22,079 bases of DNA. Source: Methanobacteriota archaeon (lineage in GTDB: Archaea; Thermoplasmatota; Poseidoniia; Poseidoniales; Poseidoniaceae). Below, piece after piece: positions 1 to 5,538 of the stretch (positions within the stretch are counted from its first letter, which is position 1; every line of letters starts with the position of its first letter). The stretch covers positions 13,612 through 35,690 of the forward strand of contig PBUZ01000006.1 of NCBI GenBank assembly GCA_002728035.1, in the 5' to 3' direction. Made by a program: the position numbers and the translations under genes. The notes under the pieces were generated by a model. The model did not search any database. It saw only the letters and a program-made list of their open reading frames with translations, and was not told the origin of the DNA.

Positions 1-897
1 CGCTCTTCTGCCTTCGGAGCCATCCACCAGTACTTCCGCACGAATGATTTCATTGAGTACCAAGCGCCAAACTTCGTCGCAGGGGCTGTTGAAGGTGGTT
101 CGACCTTGTTCGAAGTGCCTTATTTCGGCCGCCAAGCCTACTTGACACAATCTTGGCAATTGTACGCAGAAGCGGCCATGCCCGCTTTGGAACGTTTGTA
201 CACCATTGCACCTTCTTTCCGTGCAGAAAAATCGAGAACACGCCGTCACTTGACCGAGTTCTGGCACGCTGAAATGGAAATGGCTTGGGCGACCAACGAC
301 GAGATCATGGTCCACGGGGAAGGCGTTGTTCGCCACATCGCGAAAACGATGCTGGATGAATGTGAACAAGAACTTACTTCCATTGATCGGGACCTGGACC
401 TTCTGGCAAGGTATGCCGACTCAGCCTACCCTCGGATGCGTTATGACGAAGCGATCGAAACGCTCCAGAGCATGGGCATCGAAGTCGCCTGGGGTGACGA
501 CCTTGACTATTCGAAGGAGAAGGTGCTGACCCAAGATTTTGACGTCCCTCATTTCCTCACCCACTACCCAAAGGTCGCCAAGCCGTTCTATCATCGGGTG
601 GACCCTGAGGACGAGAAATATGTTCTCTGCCACGACCTCCTGGCGCCAGAAGGCTACGGTGAAATCATTGGTGGAGGAGAGCGGACATGGTCGGAAGAGG
701 AAATCCTTCGTCGAATTGACGAGGAGGGCACACCTCGTGAGCCGTATCAATTCTACATTGACATCCGTTCGTATGGCGGTGTTCCACACGGTGGCTTTGG
801 ACTCGGCGTTGACCGGGTGGTCAGTTGGCTCTCAGGGGCCACGCACATCCGCGAGGTTATCCCCTTTCCACGAACATCTCGCCGTGTCACACCCTGA
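1..897 (+). CDS. asnS: Asparaginyl-tRNA synthetase, C-terminal part (5' end outside window)
   Basis: This class II aminoacyl-tRNA synthetase attaches asparagine to tRNA-Asn in the cytoplasm. The frame is open from base 1 (reading RSSAFGAIHQYF) to a TGA at 895-897, so about 298 C-terminal residues are present and the N-terminal OB-fold domain is outside. Motif 2 is visible as FRAEKSRTRRHLTEFWHAEM, where the loop HLTEFW is typical of AsnRS. Motif 3 is GFGLGVDRVVSWLSG, followed by the terminal IREVIPFPR signature of the AsnRS/AspRS branch. The C-terminus RTSRRVTP is of normal length. An archaeal AspRS-like enzyme is the alternative; the motif 2 wording and the YGGVPHGGFG stretch favour AsnRS. 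Its stop directly abuts the stop of the convergent small gene on the minus strand. Confidence 0.87.
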   Translation, partial: RSSAFGAIHQYFRTNDFIEYQAPNFVAGAVEGGSTLFEVPYFGRQAYLTQSWQLYAEAAMPALERLYTIAPSFRAEKSRTRRHLTEFWHAEMEMAWATNDEIMVHGEGVVRHIAKTMLDECEQELTSIDRDLDLLARYADSAYPRMRYDEAIETLQSMGIEVAWGDDLDYSKEKVLTQDFDVPHFLTHYPKVAKPFYHRVDPEDEKYVLCHDLLAPEGYGEIIGGGERTWSEEEILRRIDEEGTPREPYQFYIDIRSYGGVPHGGFGLGVDRVVSWLSGATHIREVIPFPRTSRRVTP

Positions 898-1005
898 TCA
901 AAGCAGAGTTTCACCGCACTGAGGGCACGGCATTCCAGGAATGAAGGCCCCGAGAAGAAAACCGCAATGCGGGCAGATGGAGGTCAGGAAGTCATCATAG
1001 GCCAT
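898..1005 (-). CDS. 35-residue zinc-ribbon miniprotein
   Basis: This is a very short gene that automated callers would easily miss. Reading from the ATG at 1005-1003 gives 35 residues with two Cys-x2-Cys knuckles, CPHCG (Cys11, Cys14) and CPQCG (Cys27, Cys30), spaced as in a minimal zinc ribbon. It is the third gene of a minus-strand operon after the HAD phosphatase. A TTG at 1035-1033 is in frame and overlaps the HAD stop codon as TTGA, which would give a 45-residue protein by translational coupling. Neither start has a clear Shine-Dalgarno sequence. Its stop TGA (900-898) abuts the AsnRS stop. The two correctly spaced knuckles and the exact fit between two genes argue that it is real; the function is unknown. 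Confidence 0.6.
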   Translation of the reverse strand: MAYDDFLTSICPHCGFLLGAFIPGMPCPQCGETLL

Positions 1006-1031
1006 GCTGAAGAACCAAGCGGGCTCGTGAA

Positions 1032-1793
1032 TCAAGGTTTCGGAAGTTGGAAGGTTTCACAAATGAGGTCCAACACGATGTTCAAGTCTTTTTCTTCGAT
1101 GATATGATGTGCATGTTTTCTCGGACGATCGTCCCACGGATTGAACAGAACAGCACATGCACTCTCCTGAAACATACCCACATCGCCCATGGAATCACCC
1201 ACAGAAGCGGTGTTGGCCTTTGAGACGCCCAGCCTACGTTGAAGCATGCGTACAATGGAACCTTTCCCATGCATTTGGACTTGATACCTGCCAAAATCCA
1301 GTATGCTATGACTTCCGTTGACCAGCGGTGGCCCCATGAGCCACCCGTTGGTGAAGACGTGGAGTTTTGTGTCCATGCCCCCGCACAATTCGTTGGAGGT
1401 GTGCCTGTCAATTCCTCCCCAACGACGTCGCCAAGGATGTTCACTTGGAAAGGAGGCCGCGATGTCACGGGCAGTTTTTTGCAACCCGCCGCTGACAATG
1501 GCAACATGGACGCCAAGGTCCAAGAGATGCTGAATCAGTGTGCGCCAGCCACGCATCAGCGGCATGCCCTCCATGTGGCTGCGGAGTGTTTCATCGGAAA
1601 TGGGCTCCTGCGATGATGATTTGATGAGGGCGAGATCGAGTTTGATCCATTCCCATTCGTCCAACAAACCTTGGTTGTAAAGCTCAAAGGACTCGTCGTT
1701 GGAAATGCCCAATTTGTCGTAAACAAACTGCCATGTGGAAAGGTGGTCCACAAGGACCCTGTCCATGTCAAGACACACCAGAACGTTCGTCAC
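1032..1793 (-). CDS. HAD-superfamily phosphatase, SerB-like
   Basis: This cytosolic hydrolase of 253 residues belongs to the haloacid dehalogenase superfamily. Motif I is CLDMDRVLVD (nucleophile Asp9, acid/base Asp11), motif II is IVSGG with Ser101, motif III is probably Lys177 in HGKG, and motif IV is GDSMGD at 199-204. The roughly 85-residue cap after motif I is helical and acidic, as in phosphoserine-phosphatase-like (subclass I) members, so a small phosphorylated metabolite is the likely substrate. The start is GTG at 1793-1791, preceded by a strong GGAGGTG Shine-Dalgarno 5 bases upstream. It lies 12 bases after the glycosyltransferase-like gene and overlaps the in-frame TTG of the zinc-ribbon gene. 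The exact substrate cannot be read from sequence. Confidence 0.8.
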   Translation of the reverse strand: MTNVLVCLDMDRVLVDHLSTWQFVYDKLGISNDESFELYNQGLLDEWEWIKLDLALIKSSSQEPISDETLRSHMEGMPLMRGWRTLIQHLLDLGVHVAIVSGGLQKTARDIAASFPSEHPWRRRWGGIDRHTSNELCGGMDTKLHVFTNGWLMGPPLVNGSHSILDFGRYQVQMHGKGSIVRMLQRRLGVSKANTASVGDSMGDVGMFQESACAVLFNPWDDRPRKHAHHIIEEKDLNIVLDLICETFQLPKP

Positions 1794-1805
1794 GCATCCA
1801 CCTCC

Positions 1806-2699
1806 TCATTGGGCCTTTGGCCAATCGTACTGGTGCTGTATCCGAGCGACTTGCTTGCCCATGATGTAAAGGATCAGCGCCACCATCATGGCGAACAATC
1901 CGGTCAAGGTCATCGCAATGGTGATCAACGTCACGCCGATGGAGGTCGAATTCAATTCAGTGAACATCGTTGCTAAATCGCCCGAGAGGCGGTACCCCAA
2001 CACGAACAGGACCACCCCAGGGATACCAAACAACAGCAGAGGGTGTTTTGACTCGAGCATCCAGTAAAACAACTGTGCAAACCTCGATGCCGTGGCAAGC
2101 GACTCCCGTTGCGGAAGAACGATTGGCGCATCGCCTTTCACGAAACGAACCCGTAGGTTCGAGTCAATGGATTTGGGTGTTGACTCGGCACTCAGTGAAG
2201 CCAAGTGTTCGCAGCCAGATTGACTCACAATAAGATGGCCAACGGTGGTCTCGGAAAGCACCGTTTCATCCAATTGCTTGGCCTCTGAGGTCGTAGGATG
2301 AAACAGGTAATTGATGTCCCAAGCCTCGCGAGAACGATTCACGCTCAGCGGTAATTGCGATAGTTTCCAATCTGCGGTGATCGGTAAAAAGAGCGTGATG
2401 CCGTCGGTTTCTCCAAATTTTATCAGTTCCGAAGTCAACTCTTGTGGCGTCAATGCGATGTCACAGTGGTGAACAGGGCATTCCACTTCTTGTGCCAACT
2501 CGACCGTTTCGTCGTTCGAACCTGTATCGAACAGGATGACGTCATCAGCGACTTCTCGACAACGAACGACCAAGGACACGATGCGCAGTTCGATGTCTCG
2601 ACCGATGAGAACAATTCGCCGAAGGTCGCCGTTCACGAATGGACGGCTTCCAGCAGAGCCTATGAAACCTCTTCCTATCGAGGGGAAAACGGAAGGCAT
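1806..2699 (-). CDS. Glycosyltransferase family 2-like membrane protein, probably degenerate
   Basis: This 297-residue protein has a GT-A-like N-terminal region and two C-terminal membrane helices. The GT2 pattern is recognisable around residues 28-70 (IVLIGRDIE and VILFDTGSNDET, the counterpart of the usual nucleotide-sugar-binding DTGSTDGT). The central metal-binding DxD that should follow is not obvious; the closest match is ITADW. Helices are predicted near 218-238 (preceded by KHPLLLFGIPG, a motif seen in archaeal dolichyl-phosphate glucose/mannose synthase-like proteins) and near 250-281. It lies head-to-head with an intact-looking GT2 gene, with 40 bases between starts, suggesting a functional pair in lipid-linked sugar synthesis. 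Catalysis by this protein is doubtful. It is the first gene of the operon with the HAD phosphatase. Confidence 0.65.
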   Translation of the reverse strand: MPSVFPSIGRGFIGSAGSRPFVNGDLRRIVLIGRDIELRIVSLVVRCREVADDVILFDTGSNDETVELAQEVECPVHHCDIALTPQELTSELIKFGETDGITLFLPITADWKLSQLPLSVNRSREAWDINYLFHPTTSEAKQLDETVLSETTVGHLIVSQSGCEHLASLSAESTPKSIDSNLRVRFVKGDAPIVLPQRESLATASRFAQLFYWMLESKHPLLLFGIPGVVLFVLGYRLSGDLATMFTELNSTSIGVTLITIAMTLTGLFAMMVALILYIMGKQVARIQHQYDWPKAQ

Positions 2700-2739
2700 T
2701 CAAGCATAGATTGATTTCAGCCGCATCTGTCGACGCAGC

Positions 2740-3681
2740 ATGCTGGGAGCGTGGCGCGTTGGCGTTGTCATTCCTGCGAAGAACGAAGAGGCGAGCATCA
2801 CCGAAGTCTTGGAAACGTTACCAGAGCATGTTGACGTGGCAGTGGTCATTGATGATGGTTCACAGGATCGGACGGCTGAACGAGCAAAGACGGCGGTTGC
2901 GCCTTGCGAAGTCATCGTCCTAAGCGGCCATGGCGAGGGGGTAGGTGCATCGATTGACCGCGGTCATCAACATCTGCTTGGCGCCCTACAGGAACCGTTC
3001 CTTAGCGTGGTGATGGCAGGCGACGGCCAGATGAATCCAGACGACATGGAAGGATTGGTCCGACCCATCCTGGAAGGTGCTGCCGACCATGTGAAGGGCA
3101 ATCGAAAGCAGCATGAGAACGGATACCACAACATGCCCCGTATGCGGAAAATGGCCTCTGAAGTGCTCGGCATCTTCACGTCGCTTGCGGCTGGGCAAAC
3201 GATTCACGACCCACAATGCGGGTACACTGCTACGGCATCTCATGTGTTGAAAACATGGAATTGGAGCCGTTCGTGGAAGGGCTATGGATATCCGAATTAC
3301 TGGCTCATCAACCTCGCAAGGGAAGGTTGGCGTATCGCTGAGCAACCTGTTGAATCAATCTATAGAGATGAGGACAGCGGAATCAAGCCTGCTTCTTTCT
3401 TTGCCAAGGTCGGATGCATGATGGCCATTGAACACCATCGCCGTAACCTTTCGTGGATCAAACCCCCCCTCACCCTACCCCATTCCTTGTTTGCACTGCT
3501 CGCCTATCTTCTCGGTTGGTCGGCATTCCTTCCGATGTTCACCAACGACCTCGAGGAGGTGCTGGTGCAACGAAACATTCCACCGATATTGATCGGCTTG
3601 TTTTTTTGGAGCATGGCGCATCTTTTTGACCGCTTCGCGACACGAACCCGACAGGAGTTGAGAGCCAATGCGAAGACATGA
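2740..3681 (+). CDS. Glycosyltransferase family 2, polyprenyl-phosphate sugar synthase-like
   Basis: This 313-residue membrane-associated GT2 enzyme transfers a sugar from an NDP-sugar, most likely to a polyprenyl phosphate or a surface glycan. The first strand is VVIPAKNEE (9-17), the nucleotide-binding acidic pair is IDDGSQDRT (Asp38, Asp39), and the metal-binding motif is AGDGQMNPDD (Asp95), with HDPQCGY (157-162) matching the acceptor-loop motif of DPM1-like enzymes. Two hydrophobic C-terminal segments (about 248-265 and 281-297) anchor it at the inner face of the membrane. The ATG at 2740 has no Shine-Dalgarno and may be leaderless. The downstream parvulin gene overlaps its end by 14 bases. 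Substrate sugar and acceptor are not determined by the sequence. Confidence 0.85.
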   Translation: MLGAWRVGVVIPAKNEEASITEVLETLPEHVDVAVVIDDGSQDRTAERAKTAVAPCEVIVLSGHGEGVGASIDRGHQHLLGALQEPFLSVVMAGDGQMNPDDMEGLVRPILEGAADHVKGNRKQHENGYHNMPRMRKMASEVLGIFTSLAAGQTIHDPQCGYTATASHVLKTWNWSRSWKGYGYPNYWLINLAREGWRIAEQPVESIYRDEDSGIKPASFFAKVGCMMAIEHHRRNLSWIKPPLTLPHSLFALLAYLLGWSAFLPMFTNDLEEVLVQRNIPPILIGLFFWSMAHLFDRFATRTRQELRANAKT

Positions 3682-4021
3682 CCGGCGGCGAAGACCAAGA
3701 AAGGCGCATGTGCGCCATATATTGGTCGCCAATAAACCCGAGGCAAAAGCCATTTTGGAGGAAATTCAAACGGCCAAAAAACCTCTTCGTGCCTTCAAGA
3801 AAATGGCCAAGCGTTACTCAAACTGCCCGAGCGGGAGCAAAGGTGGCGACCTGGGCGAATTTATTGAGGGCCAAATGGTGCAAGATTTCGAGGATGCCGT
3901 ATGGGCTTCAGAACTCGAAGCCGTTCCTGAGGGGTTCATCAAAACGCAATTCGGTTATCATGTCCTGTGGGTGCACAGCATCACCCTTCCAGACGAAGGT
4001 GGTGGGCGTACCAAGATTTGA
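3668..4021 (+). CDS. ppiC: Cytosolic parvulin-type peptidyl-prolyl isomerase
   Basis: This 117-residue single-domain PpiC/parvulin catalyses cis-trans isomerisation of peptidyl-prolyl bonds. Family features run in order: VRHILVANKPEAKAILEEI (the HIL strand and helix 1), FKKMAKRYSNCPSGSKGGDLGEF (the characteristic S-x-C-PS-x4-GGDLG segment), FEDAVWASE, and GFIKTQFGYHVLWV with the conserved FGYH. There is no signal peptide, so it should act in the cytosol, unlike SurA or PrsA. The N-terminus MRRHDRRRRPRK is strongly basic. It starts at ATG 3668 inside the end of the glycosyltransferase gene, with GGAG about 9 bases upstream. Its last codons (the GGRTKI tail and TGA) lie within the tRNA-Pro gene on the opposite strand, so the tail sequence is dictated by the tRNA. 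Confidence 0.88.
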   Translation: MRRHDRRRRPRKAHVRHILVANKPEAKAILEEIQTAKKPLRAFKKMAKRYSNCPSGSKGGDLGEFIEGQMVQDFEDAVWASELEAVPEGFIKTQFGYHVLWVHSITLPDEGGGRTKI

Positions 4022-4077
4022 ACTTGGGTCCAAGCGTCCCAAACGCCCGAGTATAGGCCAAACTAACCCATACGCCC
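4000..4077 (-). tRNA. tRNA-Pro (anticodon TGG), CCA encoded
   Basis: Reading the minus strand, 4077-4071 (GGGCGTA) pairs perfectly with 4010-4004 (TACGCCC) as a 7-bp acceptor stem, followed by A at 4003 and a genome-encoded CCA (4002-4000). The anticodon stem is GGGCG/CGCTT (4048-4044 with 4036-4032; two G-T pairs) around loop TTTGGGA, giving anticodon TGG at 4041-4039 with G37, as expected for tRNA-Pro. The T arm is CCAAG-TTCAAAT-CTTGG. The D loop contains GG and A21; the D stem is weak (one T-T mismatch). No intron is present. The 3' end overlaps the last 22 bases of the parvulin gene on the other strand. It lies 33 bases downstream of the zinc-ribbon/winged-helix gene on the same strand. 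Confidence 0.88.
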
Positions 4078-4110
4078 TTGCTTGATGCCACGGGGTTCTA
4101 CCTATGAACT

Positions 4111-4551
4111 TCACTCAAGGAACATCCAGTGGCCATCGGCGGTACGAAGCACAAGGCCTTCGTTTTCCGCTTGCTCCATAACAGCTTCAACAGGCATATC
4201 AAGCCCCTTTTTCTTCAGTATCGATTCAACGTCGTTGCGGGAAAGCATTCCTGTGGTATTGGCGAGGTCCCTGAGGGATTGAAAGACTCGACGGGCTGAC
4301 GGCGTTTCACTTTCCGAGGAGTTGAGGTTCTGCGCAACCAGCCTGGACTTGAGTTCATCACGGAGGGCCTCAGGCGTGTTGGCGAGAGCGACCTCAATGT
4401 GAAGATCTGCGGAGGATGGAACCTGCTTCACCAGTTCCGTCTCTCGAGTGATGGGCTGGCCACAATGTGGGCATCGACCTTTTTGGAATCGGTGTCCTGA
4501 ACACTGACCGCAATGATGACAGCGAAGGACCAGCCAGGTTGGTTCCGACAT
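4111..4551 (-). CDS. Zinc-ribbon / winged-helix protein (DUF5817-like)
   Basis: This 146-residue protein begins with a zinc ribbon: Cys11-x2-Cys14 (CHHCG) and Cys27-x2-Cys30 (CPHCG). A charged helical linker (about 45-85) follows, and then a helix-rich C-terminal part (about 90-146, RRVFQSLRDL to DGHWMFLE) that reads as a winged helix ending in a beta hairpin. This layout resembles the archaeal DUF5817 family, sometimes labelled replication protein H in haloarchaea, but I have that only from memory of the architecture. A nucleic-acid-binding role is inferred. The start is ATG 4551; a TTG one codon upstream is also possible. It is 9 bases downstream of the PvlArgDC-like gene, so the two are probably co-transcribed, with tRNA-Pro further downstream. 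Confidence 0.7.
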   Translation of the reverse strand: MSEPTWLVLRCHHCGQCSGHRFQKGRCPHCGQPITRETELVKQVPSSADLHIEVALANTPEALRDELKSRLVAQNLNSSESETPSARRVFQSLRDLANTTGMLSRNDVESILKKKGLDMPVEAVMEQAENEGLVLRTADGHWMFLE

Positions 4552-4560
4552 CAACAGACC

Positions 4561-5202
4561 TCACAGCGTGAAGTCGTGTTTGCTTTGCGGTTGGCCTGGA
4601 CGGCGGGCAGGTGCAGCAGGTGCTTTGGTGTCAACACGCTTCTTGGGCTCCTCGGCTTTTCGTGTCAGGGCTCCTCTGATGGGTCCGGTCTTGGTGCGTG
4701 CTCCCAAGGACAGCGATTCGGGCAAAATCAAGGCTGCAACGGCAACGCCATGATGGTCAGGACCTGCGGTCACTTCATCCACAGCCACATCAAATTCCAC
4801 AACTTCAAGGTCCCTGCTCGCCAGCCGACGTTGAAGATTACGACGTAGCAACAAAACCGTTTCCTCATAATCACGGTCGGTGGTGATGGTTGCAACAACG
4901 GCGCATTCGTCACCTTCCGGCGTCACACAGGACGCCCAAGCCACACCAGCAGATGCGGATGAACCGTTCCAAGCATAGGCCGTTGCAAGGTGGCATTCGA
5001 CCAAGGATCCCATTGGCAAGGGTCTGGGCATGGTGACGCCAAAGCCCAAAGGCAGCATGGCGCCCTGTGCTTGGATAAGGCGCACGTCCCCCAATCCCAA
5101 TTCGACCAATCCCTGGTCAAAGGCATCTTCTGCATTTTCGCCCCAAGGGGCGACGGCGGTCATGAGCCAGCCTGGGCAGGCGGGTCCTCGTGCGGCTTGC
5201 AT
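4561..5202 (-). CDS. Pyruvoyl-dependent arginine decarboxylase-like protein lacking the cleavage serines
   Basis: This 213-residue protein follows the PvlArgDC fold pattern: EDAFDQGLVELGLGDVRLI (25-43), LPMGSLVECHLATAYA, SASAGVAWA, a helical segment around ETVLLLRRNLQRRLASRDLEV, and HGVAVAALILPES. As I recall the Methanocaldococcus jannaschii enzyme, the match runs LIRISSIMPP against LIQAQGAMLP here. The Ser-Ser pair that self-cleaves to create the pyruvoyl group is therefore Gln46-Gly47. Without it the protein should not make the cofactor, so decarboxylase activity is unlikely; a regulatory or structural role is inferred. A basic Ala/Pro/Lys tail of about 45 residues follows the domain. The start ATG 5202 lies 5 bases from an inverted repeat in the divergent promoter region. 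Confidence 0.72.
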   Translation of the reverse strand: MQAARGPACPGWLMTAVAPWGENAEDAFDQGLVELGLGDVRLIQAQGAMLPLGFGVTMPRPLPMGSLVECHLATAYAWNGSSASAGVAWASCVTPEGDECAVVATITTDRDYEETVLLLRRNLQRRLASRDLEVVEFDVAVDEVTAGPDHHGVAVAALILPESLSLGARTKTGPIRGALTRKAEEPKKRVDTKAPAAPARRPGQPQSKHDFTL

Positions 5203-5206
5203 GCAT

Positions 5207-5242
5207 GACCACGGTCACAAACGGTTCATGAACACCGTGGTC
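5207..5242. promoter_or_regulatory. Nested dyad in a divergent promoter region
   Basis: Perfect 9-base inverted arms, GACCACGGT (5207-5215) and ACCGTGGTC (5234-5242), flank an 18-base spacer that itself holds the perfect 10-base palindrome GTTCATGAAC (5224-5233). The element fills the 51-base gap between the PvlArgDC-like gene (minus) and the small membrane protein gene (plus). This is where both short-leader promoters would have to lie. It could be an operator for a dimeric regulator. No clear TATA box is visible. The operator role is inference. Confidence 0.4.
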
Positions 5243-5253
5243 GTGTGAGGTTC

Positions 5254-5538
5254 ATGGCAGGGGCGACACGGCGAATGCTCATGGCCGTGCTTTTCGCAGG
5301 CCTCGGCACCGTGCTCTTTGCCAGTTTCTCGAGAAGTGAGTTTACGCTTACACTTGTCCTTGGGAGCCTTTTTGCCACTGCTATCGGCGCAATGTTCCTG
5401 TTGCGCTCGAGCGGAGATTCCGCCGGCAGAACCGGTTCACTTGGAGGTGCAAATGCCCAAGGGGAGGCCATCTCACTTTCCAGCGAACAGGCTTCGCTCC
5501 CAGACCCGTTGTCCATGGACATGGATATGCCGCTTTGA
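5254..5538 (+). CDS. Small two-helix membrane protein, unknown function
   Basis: This 94-residue protein has two predicted membrane helices (about 8-25, MLMAVLFAGLGTVLFASF, and 30-51, FTLTLVLGSLFATAIGAMFL). A polar, Gly/Ser-rich tail follows and ends in the methionine-rich MDMDMPL. The start is taken as ATG 5254, preceded by GAGGTT; an in-frame GTG at 5245 is the alternative. It is transcribed divergently from the PvlArgDC-like gene across an inverted repeat. Its TGA stop directly abuts the stop of aCPSF1 on the other strand. I recognise no family. Confidence 0.6.
   Translation: MAGATRRMLMAVLFAGLGTVLFASFSRSEFTLTLVLGSLFATAIGAMFLLRSSGDSAGRTGSLGGANAQGEAISLSSEQASLPDPLSMDMDMPL

Noticed and set aside
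421..789. Minus-strand frame of 122 codons inside asnS
   Set aside because: It is fully antisense to a conserved synthetase region and shows no family features.
2736..2745. Palindrome CAGCATGCTG across the start of the GT2 gene
   Set aside because: It spans the start codon and coding bases, is short, and has no second copy nearby; probably chance.
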